64,000 bases of DNA from Gracilaria vermiculophylla (lineage: Eukaryota; Rhodophyta; Florideophyceae; Gracilariales; Gracilariaceae): assembly GCA_019155205.2 (NCBI GenBank), contig JAHNZQ020000010.1:1418511-1482510 (forward strand), given 5' to 3'. A program made the position numbers and the translations under genes. Under the pieces are notes generated by a model. It ran no database searches, was not told the DNA's origin, and saw only the letters and a list, made by a program, of their open reading frames with translations. Positions 32,900 through 44,232 of the stretch are shown here, piece after piece; within the stretch, counting starts at the first letter, position 1, and the number at the start of each line of letters is the position of its first letter.

Positions 32900-35800
32900 T
32901 TAATAGCGAATTATCCATTGCTCTGGTCTTACATCTATTTTCCCAGTTCCTAATGTAGTCTGCAGAGACTTTTGCTGCATTGCTTTTGTCAATCCGTCCG
33001 CAATATTGTACGAGTTTCGCACAAAACCAATGTCGGAGATGAATTTGCTTCTAAAACCTTCTCTAGCAGCTGCTATGTCTAACATCATTCTCTTCTCAAA
33101 AGTTCTGGAGCCTTTAGAAATGACACCAAAGAAGCTCTTGCTATCCGTGAGAAGTTGAACAGATACTCTTGAGCCGACCAAAGCCTCTAACTCCGCCTGA
33201 AGGACAGCGGCAACATCAAAAAGGTCACTGAAGGCAATTACTTCCCCAGCCATAGCAGACCTTGTAACCCGTTAAGCTTTGGTAGACTTGAATGAGATAG
33301 GAATAACGGAGCCAGTCTCGTATCCGATGAATCAAATAGGACCCCTTGTGTGGATAAGTCGGCGTTATTCGCGAAGGATGCGTCGGAGTATCCAATAACT
33401 CGTAGGGTGCTTCTATCGAGCTTCGGAATTCGCAAAGATACGCGGTTGTCGACAGCAAATGCGACTGCCTTGTTGAGTCGCTGAAGGGTATGCTTGGGCT
33501 TCTGGTCAAACATTTCTTCAGTTATTTGTGCAAGTTGTGAGATCTCGAACAAGCAGTCTGGAAGTGTGTTTGCAAGCCAAGCTAGTTTCATTCGCATCGA
33601 TTTCAATTGAGAAAAGCTAGCTGTTAAAGGCAGCTTCTCCAGCTTCTCCAGATATTCATGCGGGTCTTGAATTATAGTTCCATCTTCTTCGAAAACCAGA
33701 GGAAATCCTGTGAACGAACAAGTAAGTGTCTGATCGTCTGCCATGTCAAAATTTTCCCTCGTCTTTTTCGAGAGCTTCTGAAAATCTTCGTCTCCAGCAC
33801 GGATGAGATCATCAACGTAGCCTCCAGACAAGCCCTTTAGTACTCCTTGTTTGACGAGGGTATATAGAGCAGGGTCAGATCGCAAAGGCTTCATGTTCAG
33901 ATCGTCTCGGTAATGGTTGGCAAGTGTCTCATGCCATAGGTCCAGGGACTTGCAGAAACTGTATAACGGTTTGAGAAGCTTCAGACATTGCGAAGATTCC
34001 AATTCAAACTCTGGTACGGGTTTTTTGATGAAAATCTCCCGTCCAAGCGACTCTGCAGCTTGAAAATAAGCCTGACGAATGTCAAAGACCTAAATGCTGA
34101 ATCCAAAGATAGACGCGAGTGCTAGAAGAAGCCTTACTGACTAAGGCTGCAGGGTTGATGCAGAATGTACCATTAGGTCCTTAAACTTATCACAGTGCCC
34201 TCCAATAACGTAACGAGCCTTGTGTTTGATCTTCCCATCCTCGGTTGACTTAATCGCTAGCACGAATTGGCCAGGCAAAATATTTCCATCTGCAGGAAGG
34301 TCTTCCTTGAGCATTACCTCGAAGGGTCACCGTTCTAATAGGCTTCTTACTTCAGCTTTTTTTGCTGCCGCCATTTCTGCGGAGTATGCCCGCGGATAGT
34401 CAGAAGTAATTATTTCTGTCAGGTGAATATCTACTGTGGCTTCATCTGGGGGTATATCCGCTAATTCGGCAGAAGAAGTGCCGAACTGGTTCAATGCATC
34501 ACCAAGCTCCAGCATGAACGTGTGGGCTAGATGAACAGGGGTCGCTTCAAATGTATCAGCGGTCACGTAACGCTTAACTTGCGCAATACTGAAGGTTCGG
34601 GCAGCGCCGATCTTTGCGTCTTGAACAAATACGAGTTTTCTTGACTCATCAGTCTCCATAACTGTAAAAGGTCCGAGTCATTCCCCAATACGATGATTGA
34701 CGATTTTCTCCCTCCAGACCAGCACTTTATCACCAGGCTGATAAAACGTATTGGCAGCCGCAGGCGTATTTTGATGAAGTGCACGGCGATTACGCATCTC
34801 CGCCATGATCCTTTCCATCTCCTTGCGCGCAGATTGAGAGATGGAAGCACGCTCTTCTAGCGTTGGTCGCTCTGGTGGTTTTTCGGACTTCATAAACGTA
34901 CGCGGGAATTCACCGAACACAAGGGCAGTCGGAACTAGGCCTTCAGGTCCCAACGTATCGTTCATGGCCTTAACTGCGGCAGCTAATGCTCTCTCAGGTC
35001 GACTTTGAGGGTCTTCAGACATTATCTTGCGATAAGTTTGGCTGAAAGGCTGATGGTAACGCTCTCCCAATCCGAGAATGTTATTAGCTTCAACTCCTGA
35101 ATTCTTGATATCTACGTTCGACAGAGCACCCAGAGTAGCGAAAGTTTCACCAAAGTAACTGCCTTGATCGAATAGCATGCGGTTGGGTAGACCTGTTTAG
35201 ATCATTGCCCAGCATTCCAGGATAGTAGACCACAGGGTCTTCGTCGATACATCATGGACAAACTTCGCAGCACTAAATCGCGTTCCTTCATCAACGATAT
35301 GAAGAACTGGCTTTCCGTCGATAGTGACGATATCCAGGAGAATGCACTCATTGAAGCGGACATTTTCTGCGCCAAAAGAAACTCAGAAGCGCTTTGGGGC
35401 TTTATGAATACGCTGACAGGGATCACATCGGTTCGATAGGTCTTGAAGAACTTCTAAGGTTCCAGTGGAGGTTTCTTCTGGTCTAGCCTTCTTCAACTGG
35501 TTGAAGAGCTTTTCGGCGGAGGGACGGAAGACCTGCTTGTGCAGCTTACTCAACTGAGACCTCGTGAACATGACCGAAGTCGAAAGGTCCATTTTCACGT
35601 AGACGTGGCCACTCCTAAATCGGAGAAGAGGGACATGCCATAAATCAAAGTAGAGACAAGATCCGTTCTTCTGCTCCACTCCTCGCTTAGTGAGCCTATT
35701 GGCTACAGTATCAGCCATGAGCGACTCGCGGTCTAGCACATCGAGACCAAGTAAGGCAGGGATATCAGCTTTCACAACATCCATCTCAACGAAGATTGTG

Positions 35801-37966
35801 GGTTTACCAGGTGGTGTTGCCAGCGGTAGGAATGTCTTCCAAAGGGAATAGTATGATGAGTCCGCAAATCGAAATTGGTTCGAAGAACACTTGAGTTGAG
35901 TGACGCGACGTCGAAATGCGGCAAATACGGACTTCAATTCTCTAAGACCAATGCAGGACTTAGGTGCTCCAATGTCTTCACAGAAACCCGATGTATCCGT
36001 GCGCGTGCTTCGCGTTTGTTTCATCTTCTCGGATAGTTTAGAGATGAAGACGGACGTGGCGTCTATGTCGACATAATTCTTACGCCTCGGATGAGTCGTT
36101 CTATGGGGCATTTCCCATTTACAGGGGCGACGACCCCGAGGCTTTATTGATCGTCGCCCGCAACAAAATCCGACGGGTATTTCTGCGTCTTGTCTTGATT
36201 TGCAGAGAAAGACTCGGATAGATTGTTTGTAAACCATTCCTTATCACTCTGCTCGACGAAATTGGTGCTAGAGGTAGCTACGGCATCTATAATATTCTCG
36301 AAGACGTCGAGTTCATTCTGCTCTGCGCTAAAATGCACATTATGCTCTTCGTCATCGCCCTTTTCATCATCCGAGGATTCAGCATCCTATTTCAGTTTTC
36401 CCTTTATTCCGAGAACGAGATCGGATGCAATGTGAACGGCAGCATCTCCATTCTTAAATCGACTAAGCACGTAGTTTTGGATTGATCCTAGTTGAAAGCG
36501 GTGCCCCGGACGCTATTTCTGCCTGCAGCGGTGGCAAATGCCTTTGCGACGGCTTTCAGCAAAAGAATCAGAGGGAGGGTGAGCACGAGAATTTGAGAAC
36601 GGATGAGTAGATTCTCCATGCTTGTGAACTGGTTTAGGACGCCTCCCATACTGTTGATGATAAGTTCCACCATCGATAAAGTGCATGTTCGCAGAAGCGG
36701 TGGCAATCTTCACTTCGTTTTCGAGCTGCATGTGTTCGCGAGGTGCCGTGACGAAACTATTGAAAGAATACTTCGCAGGAATGATGTTACCGATAGGAAT
36801 CATTGCCCACGTGAAACTTATGACAGCTTTGCGGAGGTAATTGATCTTGTTTGCGTCGGAACGGAACTAAGGTTGACATTGCGGCGTCAGACGCTCGAGA
36901 AGATCAATGACCTGTGTTAGGGCTTCGGAAGGGTTTGATATCTCGTGTTCGGACATGTACTTGTCCAGGCACAAGGTTTCGAGCCTCCCTTGAACTTGCA
37001 GTTGGCGAGCATCACTGTTGTACTCACGAACCATCATCTGCGCCATCTCATCGAAGTCCATATCATGCCTAGCGTTGTTGAAGAAGAATGTCCTCGCCGG
37101 ACCCGATAACACATTGATAAAGAAATCGGCCTTTTGCCTGGCACTCAAACGGTGCTGCCAAGCGCACACATTGTAATCTCGGAGGATCATGTCGATAGAC
37201 TGAGACAGGTCGCCGGTAAACTTGTTGTGCTTGAAGTATTGGAAGACGTTCAAAGCTTTTCGAGAGTCATTTGCATCACTTTCTCGGACACCAGAAGAGC
37301 TCTAGGAAGACGTTGGAATATTCCCGGTCCGTTGATGGGGAAGGACGACCCCCTTCTCATGGTTGATTGATTCAATACCAGGATTCGGCCTTTAACTGCA
37401 CCTTTGTCGACTTCCGGCGTTGTTTTGGGTACATGATGCAGCTCAACGCGAACATCAGTCTTGGAAGGTACTGTAGGGGGACGACGGGAGAGATGTGGTG
37501 CACTACGAGAGTCCTTATAGCGCGCAACAGATGCGTGTATAGTCTCACTATCGCAACCGAGAAAGTCCGCGAACCATACATGTGTGGCAATGCTCTTGTT
37601 ATCGCGGTCAACTTCGCTTAACTCCAGGTAATCATGAAGCGGGTCTTGAGGTGTGGCACAGCTGTAGAGACAAGCAACCTTTAACAGTGTGACAAAGGCA
37701 AACAGCGGTGCACGAAAGAATGAGTCGGTGAGGATTTCTACAGGCGATGGAAGTCAACTTTTCATTAGTTCTTCAACTTATTCTGGATCTGGAGTCGTGG
37801 AGGAGGATGAAGAAGTGCCATCAATCGGATAAATTTCCACAATCGTTTTCGCAACTAAACCCAAGTCCTTCTGCAAACCGTCGGGAAGGGTGACGGTGTC
37901 AACACGTTTGTTGAGTCTCTCAAAAAGAGCGGATACGTGCCCACGCGTGCTCGTACCGGCACTCAT
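32900..37966 (-). pseudogene. gag-pol: copia A gag-pol, many stops
   Basis: Read right to left. Gag begins near 37966 (MSAGTSTRG) or upstream in the LTR-spanning frame, and continues at 37253-36867 (FQYFKHNKFTGDLSQS). A CHRC zinc-knuckle remnant lies near 36520. A protease-like segment (CEDIGAPKSCIG) and the pre-integrase zinc region (LSKLHKQV...CDPCQRIHKAP) lie in 36237-35383. The integrase core runs about 35426-34680 (VLHIVDEGTRFSAAKF, TGLPNRMLFDQGSYFGE). RT is broken around 34330-34000, then GGYVDDLIRAG (about 33850) marks the active site. RNase H is at about 33400-32900 (IGYSDASFANNADLSTQG, LTDSKSFFGVI, NIADGLTKA). The integrase-before-RT order defines Ty1/copia. Stops occur in integrase and RT. 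Confidence 0.88.
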
Positions 37967-38013
37967 AATTTCTTGAATGTTGTAGAGCCTACGAGACGAT
38001 TCTAAATCCGGAT

Positions 38014-38264
38014 TGTCGTTGGAACCGCCTGTAAACTCACGCAAACTACGCAAGACCACAATGTATTGCGTGGAAAAGTTTGCGCCTCGATAGTTTTAGA
38101 ATGTAGAGTAGGGATAGTGTGAGTAAAAACAAATGGATGGTAGAGAAGGGCTGGGCGGGGCACCACAGCGGGTGAAGATAACCAAAAGGTAGGGTTTACT
38201 TCTTACTTCTCTTATTTCTTCCGTCCCCTCTCTTTCGGCAACCACTACGTACGGCTAACTATTA
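38014..38264 (-). repeat. 5' LTR of copia A, inner part
   Basis: 251 bp matching 32046-32296. It ends at TATTA (38260-38264), the left copy of the duplication made by PIF element 2. A gag-like frame continues from inside this LTR into the internal region. Confidence 0.93.
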
Positions 38265-38418
38265 GAGGGATTACGCCACAGCGATTCTGAAAGTATTCTG
38301 GATGTATACTGTAATTAAAAGTATGATTTGAAAATGAGTTGCAGAATTCTGCAATGCCGCGTGAGAGAACTTGCAAAATTGTGATGAGTTAGTGAAGCCG
38401 AAACTTTAAGTATTCTAC

Positions 38419-39327
38419 ATGTGTCGAGAACAGTTTCCCGCCAAGCAGCCAATACTCATGAGTCTATCAAGGATGGATTCGGTTCTGGAATCCGTGCCTA
38501 ATGCGTGTACTGACTCCGAGACAGCTCCAGTCCTCCCGCTGTGCGAGCTGGAAGATGATGTCAGGGCGCAAGGCGGCGTGAGGCGCATGGGCAGACGACT
38601 GAAACTCACACCCGCCGATGATCTCGTCATCATAAGGGAAGTTGCAGCCGCGAAGGCTCACCTCGCTCTCAAAGGGCAGACGAAAGAACGATCTCATATC
38701 GCTGCGCACAAGGCGAACAGTAGCAAGAAGATTTCGTGCGCTGTCACGTGGAAGAGCATCCAATACAGGTTCAAGCGTCTCCAATCGCGTTTTGATGCGA
38801 GCGAACCAATTGAGAGCGCAATGAGTGGCGTCGGGGGCGAGGTAGGGGAGATGGAGGAGCTATTGAGCATGATGAAAGATGTTAGAAGGGACATGGCGGA
38901 GGAGAAAACCACAGCAAAGCAGCGATCACAGGATCTGGAGACTGAGAAGGAGCGACTGGGTGCAGCCGTGCGCCAACTCGCGACTTTCCGCTCAACTGGA
39001 GGTAGAGATACGGAAGCCTATTCACCGCAGGTGGACCGCCGGGCTGGGAAGAAACGTTCACGTAAAGAGGCGTTCTCCTTTTCGTTTGCAGACGACGTCA
39101 AGCTCTTCGCCGATGCGATAAAGGAAGGCGACCAAGCGCGACACGAACTCGAGAAGAAACGTCTTGAACTAGATCGCATTTGCTTCGAGCAAGAACGTGC
39201 GGAACGCGAGAAAGAGCACGAAGAGAGGCGCGCAGAGCGCGCTGAAGCGGGACGAGCAGATCTGGAAAAGTTTGAACTATCGTTAGAAGCGCTACGTAGC
39301 ACTGCTGAGTCACTTTGCAAAGCGTAG
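38419..39327 (+). CDS. Myb/SANT-like protein of PIF element 2, with coiled coil
   Basis: 302 aa, intact, ATG start. Residues about 54-120 (LTPADDLVIIREVAAAKAHLALKGQTK...WKSIQYRFKRL) resemble a SANT/Myb trihelix with spaced aromatic and basic residues. Residues about 145-195 and 235-300 are strongly charged and helical, with Glu/Arg repeats (EQERAEREKEHEERRAERA), predicting coiled coils. Such proteins accompany Harbinger-type transposases, helping DNA binding or nuclear import. The function here is inferred from position in the element and from the partner transposase. Unlike the transposase, this frame has no lesion. Confidence 0.75.
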   Translation: MCREQFPAKQPILMSLSRMDSVLESVPNACTDSETAPVLPLCELEDDVRAQGGVRRMGRRLKLTPADDLVIIREVAAAKAHLALKGQTKERSHIAAHKANSSKKISCAVTWKSIQYRFKRLQSRFDASEPIESAMSGVGGEVGEMEELLSMMKDVRRDMAEEKTTAKQRSQDLETEKERLGAAVRQLATFRSTGGRDTEAYSPQVDRRAGKKRSRKEAFSFSFADDVKLFADAIKEGDQARHELEKKRLELDRICFEQERAEREKEHEERRAERAEAGRADLEKFELSLEALRSTAESLCKA

Positions 39328-39391
39328 AGATACTCGAACATAAACGAAACGATACTTTCTGACGGATGAGAATGGCCTTTTATCTTACTAA

Positions 39392-39450
39392 CGTAGCCTG
39401 GTTTTTCCCGGGGGGTGTCCAACCCCTGATACCCCCCGCCTGAGGCTACG
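39392..39450. terminator. Long imperfect hairpin between convergent PIF-2 genes
   Basis: CGTAGCCT (39392-39399) pairs with AGGCTACG (39443-39450), and inside it CGGGGGGT (about 39409-39416) pairs with ACCCCCCG (39431-39438) around a short loop. It sits between the two convergent stop codons and could mark 3' ends on both strands, though a eukaryotic terminator of this kind is only a guess. Confidence 0.5.
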
Positions 39451-39497
39451 CCCCAGACCCCGTTGGGGCTTCGCCCAAGACCCCACTTCCTCACAGC

Positions 39498-40676
39498 CTA
39501 GTCGCCTGAATGTAGGTATTGCTCCGGACTAGGAGGCCTGCATCCAAAATATTGAGAGACAGGGTTAGGATAGAGGCAGTTGCGCATGTTAGCCATCAGC
39601 GCCGCCGCCAGGTAGAGTGCTCCGATAGGGGATTCTCCTATACGGAGCTTATGTTTGAAGTCCATCGATGTCCAGTTCAGCTTTAACTCCTTAAACATCC
39701 ACTCAACCGTTATGCGGCTTTTGGACATTGCTTTGTTAAAACACACCCGGTTCTCCGACAGGGAAGCTCCTCGGAACGGAATGACAAGGTATTCCCTCGC
39801 GCTGTATCCGGTATCCCCATAGATGCAGTGAAAGAGGCCCTCGTTGAGTAAGCATTCTTCCAGCTGTTCTTCCACGTTGGATCTTACGTAAAGTGTCCAG
39901 TCATGTTATCGACTTTCTAATGGTCCGTACATGTGTAGAAACATTCCATCAGGGGTACTGATTGCCTGGTACTTCAGCAAATGCTTATGCTTGTGGCCGT
40001 TATAGGCAACTGTCTGAAGGCCACTGTCTCCAGGTCTTGCGATACCAATTACCGTACCGTCTATAAATCCGATGCAATTCGTCAGAGCGCCACTCTTGAC
40101 ACTAATACTGCTAAACCATCTTGAGACGTTCTGTTGTATGTATTCCTTCTTCAACGGCGACTGAATCAGGTGTCCTTGTTTCTCGATTAAATGCTCTATG
40201 CTCTTCCAAAATATGTCACTCAACTATGAGGCGTGTTTTCCAAACATGATCTCGAGCTCTTTCAATCTACAAGGTGAAGCCAATCTCCGCAGCATGACGC
40301 AAGTAGACAACATCGCATCGCACACGTAGCGGTTCCTTACGGTACATGTCCCGGACGACGGCCATCCATTTAAAGTGACGAGAGTCTTGATTTTGTTCTT
40401 TTCAAATCTAAATAAGAAGAAACATTCCGAGTTGGATAGAACATTGAAGTTGAAGCTGAACTGCGAAGCTGAAATTCGTTCCGAATACAGTATCTGAGAC
40501 TCATAGTCCTTTCTTACCCTGATGTAATGCTCAAAAGCTCGCAAACGTAAGCGGGAGTCCATAGTAGAGGAGCATACGGCTCGACGTCTTATGAGAAAAA
40601 GCATCGTCAGCCGCCATATGTGTACCAGTCTGATGCATTGGTTTTGCGCGTAGTCGCGCTGTTTACCTCGGGACAT
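39498..40676 (-). pseudogene. PIF element 2 transposase (DDE_Tnp_4-like), two in-frame stops
   Basis: A single frame from the ATG at 40676 to the stop at 39498, broken by TAG (40226-40224) and TAA (39908-39906), about 390 codons. The DDE triad is visible: D in CIGFIDGTVIGIARPG, D in YGDTGYSAREY and E in ITVEWMFKELK. YNGHKHKHLLKYQ between them is the family's conserved basic segment. The N-terminal part (MSRGKQRDYAQNQ) is less conserved. Because no frameshift is seen, only point mutations separate it from an open frame, pointing to a young insertion. It differs clearly in sequence from the transposase of PIF element 1. Confidence 0.85.
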
Positions 40677-40881
40677 GATGCAAATGGGTGAGGGTATAGA
40701 ACAATAGGCATTGGGTGAGGCATCAAGGGATGTAATACTCCTGACATGCTCCTGTAGTCTAAAGCGTAAACTAATTTTGTAACGTATGTGAGGATTGCGA
40801 CTGCAAGTACAACGAATTTTAACATTACAGTATCTTCGCAGTTTCGATGCAGAATTTCGCTATGGCGTAATCCCTATATTA

Positions 40882-41062
40882 TGTGTGAACGGATGAGTAC
40901 GGGTGTCGAGTGCTCGACGCCGTATTCAGTCCGATCTAAAATTTGAATAAAATTAGATGTAAAATTAATCTAAAATAATCAAAATATTACTGTAAAATAC
41001 AGAACACAAATCAGCCGGCGGCGGCACGAAATGATTTAACTGCGATCAGCACCAAACTGACA
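40882..41062 (-). repeat. 5' LTR of copia A, outer part
   Basis: 181 bp matching 32297-32477, and ending CTGACA just before the GCTGT target duplication (41063-41067). With 38014-38264 it sums to exactly 432 bp, the length of the intact LTR. Confidence 0.93.
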
Positions 41063-41819
41063 GCTGTGGCCACAATTGCCCTCATCGCGTTACTGCTCGT
41101 TGAGGAGTGTATTCACGAGTGAGTTACATTTCGGTATCCCCTTGGTAACGTGCAAATCATATGTAATGTTCCACCTGTGGGCCTTCTAAAACTGTTTTAC
41201 CATCCCTTGTTGATTATTCCAAGGACAAATTTATGTTCTTATATAATGCTCTTTTCCTTTTCTCTCGTTTTCATTGGTAGGTTCGGGTCTATTTTCTTCC
41301 TGGGTATGAACCGCGTCCTTCTTGTTGCTGGTTGCATTTCCGATTCCGTAATCATGCATCGCATACACCGAGCCCAGAACCCGGTTACGATCTCGGCCCA
41401 CTATCTCTGTAGTTCATTTTTGAATCCCTCTGAAAGTTTCTCCTGAACTTCAGGAGTAACAAAGGGATCTGTCACTAGCTCATCTTTTAGGACGAAAAGG
41501 CTTCGAACACCTTGAGGTGCATCTTCTGCTGCCGGGTTTAGCTCTTTAGTTTTTTTTGACGACTCTAGTTGATGTCATAGTTACATATGGAATTTTCGTG
41601 TTGAGAAAACAACTCAGCGCTGCCTTCATAGAAAAAATAGAAGGGATTTACCAATAAAAAAAATTGATGTTTTGAGATAATTTTAAAGTAAGCAAAATTA
41701 GTAGCCTCATACAGTGAGTTTCAAAATCATATTACCCTTTAACTTGGCGCCCAAAACCCTTCTGTAGGATATATTTTGCACATTATTTATGTAGAATCAT
41801 TTCAAAAAGAGATGTGCAC

Positions 41820-42790
41820 TGTTTTCTTTGCAGTGAAAGCGACTTAAGGTACTCCATTTTCTAAAACAGAACAGCTTGAAAACATCAAATTAAAAGCCGA
41901 ACAATATGTGACCAGTTATTTTGCGCAAAAGCTAAACATGTCAGGAGTTCCACATGCGAAGTTTATCAAAACTCGAACTCTTTGTGGATTGTAACGATCT
42001 CCGAAAAGTCCAAGAAGGCTCGATTCGTCAACGAAGAGACCATTGCTGTGAGTTGCGTAAAGAAACCTTATTTTCAATACAATTAGAATGAACCTGATTT
42101 GAACATTTCTAAATCACCTATATTGCGGGAGATAAACACCCCTATTATATTAAAGAATAAAAAATAGAAAACATTTCATTTCGCCGGACTATCGCAAGCA
42201 AAGAAGAGCTGAAAGGTGTGCTGGAAAAGCGTATTAGAATCAAAAATTGAAATATACTATTTTCACTCATGAAAAAAATCTTAGTCTTAATAAACAATAT
42301 TGCTACAAGTTATAATCACATGAGGTCCTTGAAAACGCTTACAACTTTATACACGGATTCTGGCGAAACACCGGTGGTTTTCCGGGCTCGCACTTCTAGA
42401 AAAAGAGTTTACTGAAATTGAATTCATTGAAACAACTATGTAAGCGGGAAATTTTGAAGAGTTGCTTTACATTTTTTAATTTTATTTTGGTTATTGTTAC
42501 TTTAAAGAACATTTATGTTTTCTCAGCAGGATAATGTGCTAGTGCACACTGCATCTTTAGTTAGAATTTGGCTTTAAGAATCAGATGTATCTGTTCAAGA
42601 TTAGCCGTCGCGCTCGCCAGAGCTAAAACCAATCGAAAACGTTTAAGCATTGCTGACAACAATGGTTTCAGCACGTTGAAGGCAGTTTTAGACATTTTCT
42701 AATCTTAATAACTGTATCAAAAATGGCTGGAAGTCTATTACAGTTTCAATTGGAGAACAATGCATCAACTCGTTCACAAAACGGTGCATC
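41820..42790 (+). mobile_element. Tc1/mariner transposase relic
   Basis: A decayed transposase in several frames. About 42510-42650 reads FSQQDNVLVHTASLVRIWL, a stop, then SRSPELKPIENV, the DDE-region signature of Tc1/mariner (family: QDNAPxH... and W-P-x-x-S-P-D-L-N-P-I-E-N-x-W). The same segment occurs in the outer Tc1 element at 58295-58510, minus strand. Terminal repeats were not recognised. Confidence 0.75.
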
Positions 42791-42992
42791 AGCGTTATAC
42801 ATTTAGAAAATCAATAGTGATTGTTGAGTAGTACGGCGCACAACATTTCACACACTTCCATCCAGCGTGCAAATATCATGACAACCGGCGGTTGCACCCC
42901 GCCCAAATCTCCAGGATGAATGTCGAAGATCTCTTCATGGTACCCTTCGCTTCGCGATCTCTCCGACCGGCCATTTGACTGGAAACTCTGGG
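42791..42992. other. Spacer left of gypsy B
   Basis: No gene. It ends at the first base of the divergent left LTR copy. Confidence 0.6.
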
Positions 42993-43545
42993 TGCATTAC
43001 AGTGGATTTTAAGGTGATAGGGTGATGTCCTTATCCGACGGGACATTACTAAGGAGGGTTCTTATTTTATTACCTGAGCCATTTGTTGCATTATTCGGCC
43101 CCCATTTGCTACAATGCCATTGAGGAACGGCAAAAATTATATTCAATTTTGTTAGTTTGTGCACGTATTTATTACAGTATTGAGAACTGCCGAGGTGAGC
43201 TCCCGACGTGGTACTTTATCCGCCGGTCGAGCTCCAACCCTGGGGAAGTAAACCCTGCAACCTTAATCTATGTCTTTTTTTCCGGTTGGAGACTCTCGTC
43301 GAACATCCTTTGATTTACAAGCCGACAATCTCCAGGTTGCCTCGTAGCAGCGCCTGTAGGAGTGTTGTCTGCCCAGCGAGTATCCCTTCTCGCCGTGGTG
43401 TTTGCGGATCCTCTTTTAAAAATTCCCCGGCTCGTGATAGTGATTACCGGAGCCCAACTTTAGGAACAAGCGCCTCTGAAGTCAACAAATAATCCTATCG
43501 GACGTTGTGCACTACCAGCTCGAAAGGATAATTGGCGGTACTACA
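42993..43545 (+). repeat. Left LTR copy of gypsy B family, diverged
   Basis: 553 bp beginning TGCATTACAGTGG and ending GGTACTACA, aligned along its length with 57142-57695 but with many substitutions. Confidence 0.8.
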
Positions 43546-43547
43546 AC

Positions 43548-43559
43548 TGGTCTCTCGAC
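43548..43559 (+). other. Candidate tRNA primer-binding site of gypsy B
   Basis: TGGTCTCTCGAC starts 2 bp after the left LTR. TGG at this point fits pairing with the CCA end of a tRNA; which tRNA cannot be told. Confidence 0.45.
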
Positions 43560-43680
43560 TTACATGGTCAGTTCCTATAATGAGGTTTCCATTGGGGGTT
43601 CTGAGCGGTCTATAGATGATTAGGTCGGGGATGCTTTTCTTCCACTTCCGAATCACCTTGAGGAAGAATTCCACTGTTGG

Positions 43681-44232
43681 TGTGGTACCGTCAGTCCTCC
43701 TCTCGAGGTAGTAGAGCACAACGTCCGTTAGGAGTTTTTGTTGACTCCAAAGGCGCGTATTCCTAAAGGTGGTCTCCGGTATCCATTGTGGCGAGCGGGG
43801 GGAATTCTGAAAGGAGATTCGCAAGCACCATGCGGAGGGGGAGGTTCACTGGGCGGACAGCACTCCTACAGGAGCTGCTGTGATGCGACCGGGGATCGGC
43901 GGCTTAGAAACCTGCGTAGATAGTCAAGAGACTCCAACCGGAAAAGTAGAGGAAGACTCAAGGGTGCTTGTCTTTACTTCTTCAGAGGTGGAGCTCAACC
44001 GGCAGATTAAATATCAAGCCGGGAGCCCGCCTCGGCAGGTCTCGCTATTTTGCTAATTACCTGCATAAACTATCTAAAATAAATAATAATTCTACCGTAC
44101 CTCAAGGATACTGTAGCGCACGCGGGCGAGATTATGCACCACGTAGCCCAGGTAATAAATTACGAACCCTCCTTAGGAATATTATACCTTAAGGTCAAAC
44201 CACCCTATTTCCGTAGGAGCCTCTGTACTACA
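43681..44232 (-). repeat. Inverted extra LTR of gypsy B family inside the leader
   Basis: 552 bp, TGTGGTACCG to CTGTACTACA, close to the solo LTR at 1512-2065 and the reverse complement of 57142-57695. It lies between the left LTR and gag in the wrong orientation for an element end. Flanks (GTTGG and ACACC) do not match, so a simple insertion is not shown. Confidence 0.88.

Larger units (their letters stand above)
38265..40876. mobile_element. PIF/Harbinger-like DNA transposon 2, inserted in copia A LTR
   Basis: 2.6 kb with terminal inverted repeats GAGGGATTACGCCACAGCGA at the left and TCGCTATGGCGTAATCCCTA at the right (first base mismatched, another mismatch within). TATTA stands on both sides (38260-38264 and 40877-40881). 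The other LTR of copia A has one TATTA at this point (32292-32296), so this is a clean insertion. PIF/Harbinger elements normally duplicate 3 bp (TTA would also fit). Two convergent genes: Myb-like protein on plus, transposase on minus. Confidence 0.93.
32046..41062 (-). mobile_element. Ty1/copia retrotransposon A with 5-bp target duplication
   Basis: Complete by ends: the 3' LTR is 32046-32477 and the 5' LTR is 38014-38264 plus 40882-41062. Both are 432 bp with ends TGTC...GACA. Outside stand GCTGT (32041-32045) and GCTGT (41063-41067), a perfect target duplication. The 5' LTR is split by PIF element 2 (38265-40876 plus a 5-bp duplication). The internal part is about 5.5 kb and codes on minus for gag, protease, integrase, RT and RNase H in copia order. 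Multiple stops make it inactive. Confidence 0.95.
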
